From positions 1-6,411 of the forward strand of contig JBGSPI010000037.1 of assembly GCA_041738715.1 (NCBI GenBank): 6,411 bases of DNA, in the 5' to 3' direction. Numbering within the stretch: the stretch's first letter is position 1; every line of letters starts with the position of its first letter. Made by a program: the position numbers and the translations under genes. The notes under the pieces were generated by a model, which saw nothing but the letters and a program-made list of their open reading frames with translations, had not been told where the DNA came from and did no database searches. Shown here in pieces: positions 1 through 6,277 of the stretch. Source of the DNA: Chamaesiphon sp041738715 (GTDB lineage Bacteria; Cyanobacteriota; Cyanobacteriia; Cyanobacteriales; Chamaesiphonaceae).

Positions 1-68
1 TAATTCTGTTTACCTTTTTTATGTCCATTCTTATGTATATGGGTTGATTTACATTCAGGACATTCCAT
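1..68 (-). CDS. IS1-family transposase, N-terminal fragment (InsA-like zinc finger)
   Basis: This minus-strand reading frame starts at ATG 68-66 and runs off the left edge after about 22 codons. It begins MECPECKSTHIHKNGHKKGK and then QN. The C3-x-x-C6 pair followed by a basic stretch with K-N-G and G-K-Q-N is the characteristic start of IS1-type InsA/transposase proteins, whose N-terminal zinc finger and helix bind the terminal repeats. A second in-frame ATG at 71-69 would add one Met. ATG 68 is preferred because it sits 7 nt from a strong AGGAGG. Whether the element uses the InsA/InsB frameshift arrangement cannot be seen here. The gene points away from the chemotaxis genes. Confidence 0.75.
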   Translation of the reverse strand, partial: MECPECKSTHIHKNGHKKGKQN

Positions 69-75
69 CATTCTT

Positions 76-81
76 CCTCCT
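76..81 (-). promoter_or_regulatory. Shine-Dalgarno AGGAGG of the IS1-like transposase
   Basis: The plus strand reads CCTCCT, so the minus strand has a perfect AGGAGG 7 nt before ATG 68-66 and 4 nt before ATG 71-69. It supports the transposase reading. It also contrasts with the two chemotaxis genes, neither of which has a recognisable Shine-Dalgarno sequence. Confidence 0.7.
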
Positions 82-141
82 CTATTCGCTGATGATTTCT
101 ACTATCGATCTCTTCTAATCATACCCCAATCCAGCAACGCC

Positions 142-176
142 TAATTTATATTTAACTATCCCCTAGCCCTACCCCC
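142..176 (+). promoter_or_regulatory. 35-bp leader between IS end and receptor gene
   Basis: This is all that separates the inferred IS1-like end from the receptor ATG. It holds the candidate target duplication TAATTTATA (142-150), an isolated -10-like TATATT (147-152) with no good -35 at the usual distance inside the IS end, and an in-frame TAA (153-155) that limits how far upstream the receptor could start. It ends in a C-rich tract, CCCTAGCCCTACCCCC (161-176), directly abutting the ATG. A similar C-rich tract abuts the kinase ATG. No Shine-Dalgarno is present. The promoter call is weak. Confidence 0.35.
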
Positions 177-2111
177 ATGAACAGCAATCAGGCTCAAACT
201 CAATTTGAAGAAGGACAAACCCCGACGACGATCCTAGCTTCTCCAATGACACGAATCCGCAACTTTGTTCGTACCAATTTGGTGGGGACAATCACTGTGA
301 CAATCGCGGGTAGTTTGCTGCTGACTGGTGGATCGACCTGGAATATGTGGACTATCTATCAAGGCTTTCAATCTACCGTTACCAAACAGGTCAATCTCCA
401 AAAAAATAGTGGTTTGAGTCTCTATATTGGGGAAATTGTTTCCGGTTCCGTCAGACAAAGTGCAGCCACGGGCGATCCGAAGTGGGAAAAACGCTATCAG
501 GATAACGTAGTCGAGTTGGATCGGATCATTAAACAAGTCTTAGCCGATGTGCCTCCAGAGATCAGGGCAGAAGCGAGTAAAACAGATGAAGTCAATCTCA
601 AGTTGGTGGCAATTGAAACCGAAGTTTTTAAGTTAGTCCGGCAGGGCAAAAAAGAAGAAGGATTAAAATTGTTGCAAGGAGAGGAATACTCCAATCTAGA
701 CAAGATTTATTATGCTGGGACGACTAAGGTTTTAGATCGAATTGATCGATCGATTAAACAGCAGTTAGAAGATTATCAGCAACAATTGCTGATCTCAATT
801 TCGATCGCCGCTGGCACTTTACCCATCTTGCTGATTAGTTGGACGCTGGTCTTATCTGCCGTTCGTGACTATATTCGCGATCGCCAAGCTGCTGCTGCAT
901 CCCTAGTTTCCTCCCAACAGGATCTGCTCCAACTCAATCAACAGTTAGCCGAAGAAGTGGAAATTCGATCGCAACAAGAGCAGCAAATCCGGGCAGAAAG
1001 TGAATTACTTCAAGCAGATATCGGACATCTTTTAGATATTGTTTGCTCACTCGAAGAGGGCGATTTGACTGTCCTAGCCCAAGTGAATGAACGTGCAACT
1101 GGACTAGTTTCGGATACTCTCAACCGCCTGATCGAGTCTTTGAATCGGATTATCTCCGCCGTGGTAGATACTACTCATACCGTCGCCGATGATGCCAGTC
1201 AATTGGAACTAATGGCACTGGAAACTACCCAACAGGCACAGTCTCAAACTACGGAAGTCCAAGCAGTACAATCACTGATGGATCGGGTGAATGCACTGGT
1301 TGCTGAATCGATCGAATATGGTGTGGCGACTGAAGCCGCAGTGCATGAGGCAATATCCGCAGTCGGCGAAGGTCGGCAAGCGATCGAAGATACCATTGAT
1401 GGGATGGATACGCTCCGAGCAGGTACCGAGCAGATTGTCAAACGGACAGAGTTACTGACTGAATTTGTAGACTTAGCGGCTCAATTCTCCAAGGATCAAA
1501 AGCGGGTAGCCTCCCTCACTCGTGTTTTGGCTCTCAATGCCTCAACCCTGTCCTCTCGTGCGGTGAAAGAACAAAATCCCGATCAGTTTGCCAGCCTTGC
1601 CAAAGAGTTTGAAACAATCGCCCGTCAAGTCAACGATCTGGCGACTGATACCAACCACAGTCTCATCTCCCTCCAACAACGCACCGATCGCATCCAAACT
1701 GTAACTTCGGGATTGAGTCAGGATATCGCTGATATCGATCGATTAGTCCAAAGATTTACCCAAGAAATCGGTAAATCCGGTCGAGCCTTTAACAATGTTC
1801 AAACCACGATCGCCCAAACATCAGAATTTGACCGCAAAGTCGGCGATTCTCATCAAAATATCATGACAGCAATTCGGGAGACTTTGAGTGCGATCGAGTC
1901 GATCTCAACAGTTGCTCAAGTCACCGAAGCTAAAGCTACCCTCACTCGCGAACAAGTTCAGTCAATGGGCGATCTCTCCCGCAGACTCCTGCAAATGGTG
2001 GAATTTTTCAAGTTAAATCAGCCTGACTCTACATCACAAGTTAGCTCGATTTTCCTACCGAGTAGCCCAGATCCTCATCACTCAGATAATCGTCAATTGG
2101 TTAGGGGTTAG
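177..2111 (+). CDS. Methyl-accepting chemotaxis protein, PilJ/HmpD-like receptor
   Basis: This is an inner-membrane chemoreceptor that should regulate the CheA-like kinase encoded next. Residues 1-33 are cytoplasmic. TM1 lies at about 34-53, a helical periplasmic four-helix-bundle-like sensor at about 54-202, and TM2 at about 203-228. A Gln-rich coiled coil (about 236-282) leads to a HAMP-like segment (about 283-328) carrying the EEGDLTV signature. The signalling hairpin spans about 340-610, with its tip near 446-489. The tip keeps LALNAS but lacks the usual AIEAARAGE and GRGFAVVA blocks; instead it has S-S-R-A, an E-Q-N-P-D-Q-F insert-like stretch and F-E-T-I-A-R-Q-V. I recall this divergent tip from cyanobacterial Hmp/Pil-type receptors. 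The start at 177 is the first ATG after the in-frame TAA at 153-155; Met24 is an alternative. The spacer to the kinase gene is 91 bp on the same strand, so they are probably cotranscribed. The last residues, V-R-G, and the stop come from a repeated 16-bp element. No CheR/CheB is seen, so methylation is unproven. Confidence 0.9.
   Translation: MNSNQAQTQFEEGQTPTTILASPMTRIRNFVRTNLVGTITVTIAGSLLLTGGSTWNMWTIYQGFQSTVTKQVNLQKNSGLSLYIGEIVSGSVRQSAATGDPKWEKRYQDNVVELDRIIKQVLADVPPEIRAEASKTDEVNLKLVAIETEVFKLVRQGKKEEGLKLLQGEEYSNLDKIYYAGTTKVLDRIDRSIKQQLEDYQQQLLISISIAAGTLPILLISWTLVLSAVRDYIRDRQAAAASLVSSQQDLLQLNQQLAEEVEIRSQQEQQIRAESELLQADIGHLLDIVCSLEEGDLTVLAQVNERATGLVSDTLNRLIESLNRIISAVVDTTHTVADDASQLELMALETTQQAQSQTTEVQAVQSLMDRVNALVAESIEYGVATEAAVHEAISAVGEGRQAIEDTIDGMDTLRAGTEQIVKRTELLTEFVDLAAQFSKDQKRVASLTRVLALNASTLSSRAVKEQNPDQFASLAKEFETIARQVNDLATDTNHSLISLQQRTDRIQTVTSGLSQDIADIDRLVQRFTQEIGKSGRAFNNVQTTIAQTSEFDRKVGDSHQNIMTAIRETLSAIESISTVAQVTEAKATLTREQVQSMGDLSRRLLQMVEFFKLNQPDSTSQVSSIFLPSSPDPHHSDNRQLVRG
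877..884. repeat. HIP1 octamer GCGATCGC
   Basis: An exact cyanobacterial highly iterated palindrome lies inside the receptor gene, just after the TM2 codons. It serves as a lineage marker; no local function is claimed. Confidence 0.85.
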
Positions 2112-2115
2112 GGAA
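2100..2115 (+). repeat. G-rich 16-mer GTTAGGGGTTAGGGAA, copy 1
   Basis: This 16-bp sequence recurs without mismatch at 6013-6028. It straddles the receptor's 3' end: GTT-AGG-GGT-TAG encodes V-R-G-stop and the remainder leads into the heptad array one base later. In the second copy it plays exactly the same role, in the same frame, for the kinase gene. It is the entry sequence of a composite intergenic module. Confidence 0.9.
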
Positions 2116-2116
2116 T

Positions 2117-2161
2117 AGTTGAAAGTTGAAAGTTGAAAGTTGAAAGTTGAAAGTTGACAGT
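2117..2161 (+). repeat. Heptanucleotide tandem array, 6 units
   Basis: There are five AGTTGAA units (2117-2151), one AGTTGAC (2152-2158) and a partial AGT. This is a short tandemly repeated repetitive sequence of the kind common in cyanobacterial intergenic regions. It exits through ACAGTCC into a C-rich stretch, as the longer array at 6030-6235 does. Each unit contains TGA, and because 7 is not a multiple of 3, all three forward frames are closed. The TGA at 2155-2157 is the in-frame stop that limits the kinase start. Confidence 0.95.
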
Positions 2162-2202
2162 CCCCAAGTCCCCCCGTCCCCTCGTCCTCTACCCCTAGTC
2201 CC
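2162..2202 (+). promoter_or_regulatory. C-rich leader of the kinase gene
   Basis: This tract is almost free of purines and runs directly up to the kinase ATG. It has C-runs at 2162-2165, 2170-2175, 2178-2181, 2192-2195 and 2200-2202. There is no Shine-Dalgarno sequence. ACCCCTA (2191-2197) is complementary to TAGGGGT (2102-2108) at the receptor stop codon, and the pairing extends to 10 positions with two G-U pairs (2099-2108 with 2191-2200). A long-range RNA stem enclosing the heptads is therefore possible. The complementary strand carries matching G-runs. Any role in translation or structure is inferred. Confidence 0.5.
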
Positions 2203-5200
2203 ATGCCCCAGTACTCATCAGACATCGATGCCGCAGAAGCAGAGTTGCAGCAAGAGTTGCGCGAAATGTTTACTGTCGATACGCAGCAGCATCTAGAAAC
2301 TTATTTCACCCTGATCGAGCAATTGACTGCTCAGTCTTGGGCTGCGGATATCCAACATCTCTATCGAGCGATCCATACGATCAAAGGTGGGGCTGTGACT
2401 GTATCCGCCGATGGGATGTTACATGCAGCGATCGGCTTAGAAGATCTCCTTTCCGATCTCCGCTATTTAGAACAATCACCACCTTTAGCAGATCGTCAAT
2501 TAATCGAAATCCTCCGAGAAGCCGGAGAACTCTTAAGTAGTAGTATTGAGATTATGGAAACGGGCGAATTGGCGATCGCCCAGGTTCAGCCAACTGTCCA
2601 AAGACTGGCACAAATGCGTGCGCTGGTTAAACAACTCTATCTCCCCGACTGGAACGAACTTAAACAGGTACATCAAGAGTTTGCCGAACAGGGTTTTGAT
2701 TTAGTCACATTAGAGCTAGAAATGGCTCTAGCAAAAATGCCCGATCGGGGTATAGTCCCAGCCAGTATCATAGGTACAGCACAAGCCACGATCGCCCAAC
2801 TAACTCAAATTGGTCGCGATCTCGAATTAGCTCCAGGCTGGAGTCACTTAATTCAGTGCTGTGAGCAACTAATCAATCAGCCGAATAGTCTAGTATGGCG
2901 GCAAGTTTGGCCCCAATACTTTCAGGTTTTAAAAACTTGTGTCAAAGATAGTGGGGAAATTAGCAACACCGAGATCGATAGATTGGAGACACTCACAGCT
3001 ACAGCAATTACTAGCGATGCAGAAGTTTCAGTTGCCCCAATTCCAGCAGATATTGAATCTAATGGTCATCTGCCAGACTTATTAGATGATTTCTTTGGCA
3101 ATGAGGCTGAAGATCCGATCGGTGAATCCACTTTCGATGAAGCTGAAAACACATTTATATCTGTGGCGATTAAATCTGATATCGAACAGAATGGAACGAC
3201 TCCACTATCACTAGAGTTGAGTAACGATCTAAGTAGTAGCTTAGATGATTTATTTGATCGTGAAAATGTAGAATTTGTCAGTGAGTTTGTCCAAATAGAT
3301 CAGCCTGTAATCTCAACATCTAACGGATCTGAAGGTGGATCGACTACCGAATCGATCGAGGATATTGGTGATGTTCTAGATAATTTCTTCTTAGAAGGCG
3401 ATGAACAATCGAGCCTAATTGCCGATAATTCGGCAAAATCAGACTCATTAGTCGATGCCGGCATCGCCGAAATACCTGATGAATCGATCGAAGAAATTAG
3501 CGATGTTCTAGATAATTTCTTCTTAGAAGGCGATGAGGAATCAAGCTTAATTGCCGATAATTCGGCAAAATTAGACTCATTAGCCGATGCCAGCATCACC
3601 GAAATACCTGCTGAATCGATCGAAGAAATTAGCGATGTTCTAGATAATTTCTTCTTTGATGAAGATGATGATGGGGAAGAATCAAGCCTAATTGCTGACA
3701 ATTCGGTCAAAATAAACTTATTAGCTGATACCAGCATAGCTGAAACAACCGCTGAATCGATCGAGGATATTAGCAATGTTCTCGATAATTTCTTTTTTGA
3801 TGAAGATGAAGATGATCAACCAGCGAGCTTCATTAAAAACAGTCCAACTGAATTGAATTCATTAGTTGATATTGCGGTCACTGAAACCTCAATCGGCTAT
3901 GATGAGCCACAATTAGATCCATTAGCTGCCATTAATCGAGAAACAAATCCACTCACAGACTTTTCACTTGGCTTAGATGAATCGATCGAGCTATCCGAAT
4001 TAGAAGAATCTGAGTTAATTGCCTTAATTGAAAGTGGATTTACGAAGTCAGAGGAAGCCCAGCCTTTACAAAGCTGGGTCTCTCTGACCGATCAAATTGA
4101 CACAGAATCGATCTCTTCGCCACTAATACCCGCGATCGATCCAACACAAACTCCCCAGATCCCCACTACCGAACGTCCAGTTGAAACCAGCAAACGGGGA
4201 GTACAGATCCCAGTACCATTAGAACGACTGGATAAGTCTGCCCAACAGGTGGTTGATACACTTTTGACAGCCCGTGCGGTGATGAATATCTCGACCCAAC
4301 TCCAATCCCAACTAAACCAATTAACCAACCTTACTCAAGAAAGTTCTCAATTTGTTGCCAAGCTCCGTCAACTCCAAGACGACTATGCGCTACTGCGGAA
4401 TCTCAGCGATGAACAAGATTCTAGTAATAACGTCACCCTCGAACGCTATCGCCAGGGTTATACCACGATCAATCGTTTATTAGAAAACATCCTCCGCATG
4501 TCCGAATTAGGACAAGAAATCGAGACCGCCACTTATCAAAGTGCAACTCGGTTAGATGCACTCGATCGCAGTATTATCCGTCTGAAAGATGGAATCGAAA
4601 CCAGTCGCCTAGTTCCATTTCGGAATATGACTCTCCGAGCTAGAGCTATTTTGCGCGATCTGACTAACCGTTATGGCAAACCAGTCGAATTAATTGTCGA
4701 GAATGAGCAAATCGAACTCGATGCGGGTATCGTCCAACAACTCGAACCAGCCTTACTCCATCTGTTGCGAAATGCCTACGACCACGGTTTGGAGTCGATG
4801 GAGCAGCGACTCGCCTCTAATAAACTAGCTCAAGGGATGATTCATCTCTCGCTCAATCGACGGGGAAATCTCTATCGGTTAATAGTTGAAGATGATGGCG
4901 GTGGCATCGATGCCGAGCGCATTCACCAAATCGCCAAATCAAAAGGCTTCAAGTACCAACGGACTGGTACTAATGCCGAACTCTTAGCCGTTCTTTGTCA
5001 ACCTGGATTTAGCTCTAGCAGTAGCGTCAGCGAAGTCTCCGGGCGAGGTGTGGGGATGGATGTCGTGACAGCCCAGATTGCCAGTCTTGGGGGGACACTC
5101 AGCCTGGAAACTCTCCTCGGATATGGGACTAAGTTTACGATCGAAATCCCCGCACCCCAACTATTGGTTCCCTGTGTTTTATTGCAAGTTGGCGATCGCA

Positions 5201-6024
5201 CTGTCGCACTACCAACTGATGAAATCCTGGAAACTGCGCTAATGAGTTCGATGACAACTGAGGCTCTCGATGAAGAAGCTGGCTTATGTTCTTGGCGGTT
5301 AACTACCAGTCGGGGACAAGTACTTGGTTTCGATCTTGCCAACTATTGGCAATCTGCCCAGCGTTCGCTCCCAGATACGGCGATTTGTATTCGGACTCGT
5401 CAAGCAGATGGTACTACGGAAATTTGGTCGATTGCCGATGACTTACTAGGTCAATCTGAACTCTTAATTAATCCTTTACCCAGTCCCCTCATTGCTCCGG
5501 TTGGACTACTCGGTGTCAGTCTTCAACCAGATGGTCGGTTGATTTCGATCCTCGATCCGATCGCTTTAACCTCCAAGATTGCCACTGCGCCTGTTGATTC
5601 AACTAATTATAGTTTAAGTACATTAGCGATCGAGCAATCTAAACCATCTGCACCCACAATTCTGATTGTCGATGATGCGGCTCTGATGCGCCGACGGTTT
5701 GAAGCTAGTCTGAATACCCACGGATTTATCACCCACACCTGCAACGATGGCGTTGAAGCCCTCAGTTGGCTCCAATCTAACCTTACCCCAGATCTGATGA
5801 TTACCGACGTGGAAATGCCTAATATGGACGGCTTCACACTAATCGATCGCTGTCGTCAAGCCAAGCTCGATCTCCCAATCCTCGTCGTTTCATCCCGCTT
5901 ATCCGAAGAATGGGGCAAGGAAGCACGCAGACTAGGCGCAAATGACTATCTCAACAAGGGCTTCTCCACTGCTGAGTTACTTCAAAAAGTCGATCGGCTT
6001 TTGGGTGTAGAAGTTAGGGGTTAG
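2203..6024 (+). CDS. Hybrid CheA-like histidine kinase (Hpt-ATPase-CheW-REC), PilL/HmpE-like
   Basis: This is a cytoplasmic chemotaxis kinase with a fused response-regulator domain. The Hpt domain (about 15-125) has the A-I-H-T-I-K-G-G-A motif with phospho-acceptor H58. Residues about 135-265 are helical and may be a degenerate second Hpt-like bundle. The linker (about 270-665) is acidic and contains four tandem repeats at 383-564. The dimerisation helices lie at about 670-805. The ATPase (about 806-985) keeps the N box (LLRNAYDHGLE, N857), the G1 box (EDDGGGID, 896-903), the G2 box (SGRGVGMDVV, 946-955) and the GYGT block. The CheW-like domain is at about 985-1125. The receiver (about 1152-1268) has D1157/D1158, phospho-acceptor D1202 in TDVEMPNMDG, S1230 and K1252, with N-K-G-F in place of the usual K-P. 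All catalytic residues look intact. ATG 2203 is the first start after the in-frame TGA at 2155-2157 and has no Shine-Dalgarno. The C-terminus V-R-G-stop derives from the repeated 16-mer. By family, the role is control of type IV pilus motility or taxis. Confidence 0.95.
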   Translation: MPQYSSDIDAAEAELQQELREMFTVDTQQHLETYFTLIEQLTAQSWAADIQHLYRAIHTIKGGAVTVSADGMLHAAIGLEDLLSDLRYLEQSPPLADRQLIEILREAGELLSSSIEIMETGELAIAQVQPTVQRLAQMRALVKQLYLPDWNELKQVHQEFAEQGFDLVTLELEMALAKMPDRGIVPASIIGTAQATIAQLTQIGRDLELAPGWSHLIQCCEQLINQPNSLVWRQVWPQYFQVLKTCVKDSGEISNTEIDRLETLTATAITSDAEVSVAPIPADIESNGHLPDLLDDFFGNEAEDPIGESTFDEAENTFISVAIKSDIEQNGTTPLSLELSNDLSSSLDDLFDRENVEFVSEFVQIDQPVISTSNGSEGGSTTESIEDIGDVLDNFFLEGDEQSSLIADNSAKSDSLVDAGIAEIPDESIEEISDVLDNFFLEGDEESSLIADNSAKLDSLADASITEIPAESIEEISDVLDNFFFDEDDDGEESSLIADNSVKINLLADTSIAETTAESIEDISNVLDNFFFDEDEDDQPASFIKNSPTELNSLVDIAVTETSIGYDEPQLDPLAAINRETNPLTDFSLGLDESIELSELEESELIALIESGFTKSEEAQPLQSWVSLTDQIDTESISSPLIPAIDPTQTPQIPTTERPVETSKRGVQIPVPLERLDKSAQQVVDTLLTARAVMNISTQLQSQLNQLTNLTQESSQFVAKLRQLQDDYALLRNLSDEQDSSNNVTLERYRQGYTTINRLLENILRMSELGQEIETATYQSATRLDALDRSIIRLKDGIETSRLVPFRNMTLRARAILRDLTNRYGKPVELIVENEQIELDAGIVQQLEPALLHLLRNAYDHGLESMEQRLASNKLAQGMIHLSLNRRGNLYRLIVEDDGGGIDAERIHQIAKSKGFKYQRTGTNAELLAVLCQPGFSSSSSVSEVSGRGVGMDVVTAQIASLGGTLSLETLLGYGTKFTIEIPAPQLLVPCVLLQVGDRTVALPTDEILETALMSSMTTEALDEEAGLCSWRLTTSRGQVLGFDLANYWQSAQRSLPDTAICIRTRQADGTTEIWSIADDLLGQSELLINPLPSPLIAPVGLLGVSLQPDGRLISILDPIALTSKIATAPVDSTNYSLSTLAIEQSKPSAPTILIVDDAALMRRRFEASLNTHGFITHTCNDGVEALSWLQSNLTPDLMITDVEMPNMDGFTLIDRCRQAKLDLPILVVSSRLSEEWGKEARRLGANDYLNKGFSTAELLQKVDRLLGVEVRG
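2572..2579. repeat. HIP1 octamer GCGATCGC
   Basis: An exact HIP1 copy in the wider GGCGATCGCC context lies in the Hpt-proximal part of the kinase gene. Confidence 0.85.
3349..3894 (+). repeat. Four in-frame tandem repeats in the kinase linker
   Basis: Four imperfect direct repeats begin at 3349, 3481, 3613 and 3754 and encode units of 44, 44, 47 and about 47 residues (residues 383-426, 427-470, 471-517, 518-564). Each starts E-S-I-E-[DE]-I, then [DN]-V-L-D-N-F-F, then an acidic run. Units 1-3 continue with S-S-L-I-A-D-N-S and A-[DE]-[IT] elements. Units 1 and 2 are nearly identical even at synonymous positions, indicating recent duplication or gene conversion. Unit 4 is the most diverged. 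Two weaker copies of the L-D-[DN]-[FL]-F core lie upstream at residues about 293-298 and 347-351. Confidence 0.95.
5192..5199. repeat. HIP1 octamer GCGATCGC
   Basis: An exact HIP1 copy lies at the start of the CheW-like domain coding region of the kinase gene. Confidence 0.85.
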
Positions 6025-6028
6025 GGAA
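6013..6028 (+). repeat. G-rich 16-mer GTTAGGGGTTAGGGAA, copy 2
   Basis: This is identical to 2100-2115. It supplies the last three codons and stop of the kinase gene (V-R-G-TAG at 6022-6024) and is separated from the first heptad by a single base (C here, T in copy 1). It marks the entry of the second composite repeat module. Confidence 0.9.
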
Positions 6029-6029
6029 C

Positions 6030-6235
6030 AGTTGACAGTTGAAAGTTGAAAGTTGACAGTTGACAGTTGACAGTTGACAGTTGAAAGTTGACAGTTGACA
6101 GTTGAAAGTTGACAGTTGAAAGTTGACAGTTGAAAGTTGACAGTTGAAAGTTGACAGTTGACAGTTGACAGTTGACAGTTGACAGTTGACAGTTGACAGT
6201 TGAAAGTTGACAGTTGACAGTTGACAGTGAACAGT
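6030..6235 (+). repeat. Heptanucleotide tandem array, 29 units
   Basis: There are 29 consecutive 7-bp units (6030-6232) plus a trailing AGT. Twenty are AGTTGAC, eight are AGTTGAA and the last is a degenerate AGTGAAC. The AGTTGAA units are numbers 2, 3, 8, 11, 13, 15, 17 and 25, so units 11-17 alternate with a 14-bp period. All three forward frames contain TGA. The reverse complement (GTCAACT)n has no stop in any frame and so produces a spurious open frame repeating V-N-C-Q-L-S-T. It is a cyanobacterial STRR-type array, the expanded version of the array at 2117-2161. Confidence 0.97.
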
Positions 6236-6263
6236 CCGCTCGTCCCCTACCCCCTCGCGCCCA
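6236..6263 (+). repeat. C-rich block after the long heptad array
   Basis: It resembles the C-rich leader at 2162-2202, sharing CTCGTCC and CTACCCC, and is entered through the same ACAGTCC junction. CCCCTA (6244-6249) can pair with TAGGGG (6015-6020) at the kinase stop, mirroring the arrangement in the first module. In the other two C-rich tracts of the window the next bases are a start ATG. Here CGCGCCC is followed by AT-TTCGAG and then the IS5-like end, so no gene starts here now. Confidence 0.55.
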
Positions 6264-6277
6264 TTTCGAGCATTAGA

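Larger units (their letters stand above)
1..141 (-). mobile_element. Partial IS1-like insertion sequence (one terminus)
   Basis: The left edge of the window appears to be the transposase-proximal end of an IS1-like element that continues beyond position 1. The support is the InsA-like zinc-finger start at 68-1 (minus strand) and the minus-strand terminus read from 141, GGCGTTGCTGGATTGGGG, which resembles the GGTGATGCTG-type tips of IS1 inverted repeats. This places the element boundary at about 141 and leaves about 70 bp of leader before the transposase ATG, a normal spacing for an IS1 end. IS1 elements duplicate 8-9 bp of target, so the adjacent TAATTTATA (142-150) is the candidate duplication. 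The boundary is inferred, because the other end and the second target copy are outside the window. Confidence 0.6.

Noticed and set aside
2100..2115. Telomere-like TTAGGGGTTAGGG
   Set aside because: It resembles eukaryotic telomere repeats only superficially. There are just two G-runs, inside bacterial coding sequence, explained by the intergenic module.
3300..3776. 158-aa minus-strand open frame with repeated S-L-I-S-S-I-D-S-A elements
   Set aside because: It is a shadow of the tandem repeats in the kinase linker. The plus-strand frame has clear domain structure.
4998..5342. 114-aa minus-strand open frame
   Set aside because: It is antisense to the conserved ATPase and CheW-like domains, with no recognisable protein features.
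6030..6235. CRISPR array
   Set aside because: The units are 7 bp and directly contiguous with no spacers.
6030..6235. Iteron-type replication origin
   Set aside because: The units are shorter than typical iterons, and no Rep gene, DnaA boxes or AT-rich unwinding region are present. The same repeat also occurs in a second intergenic site.
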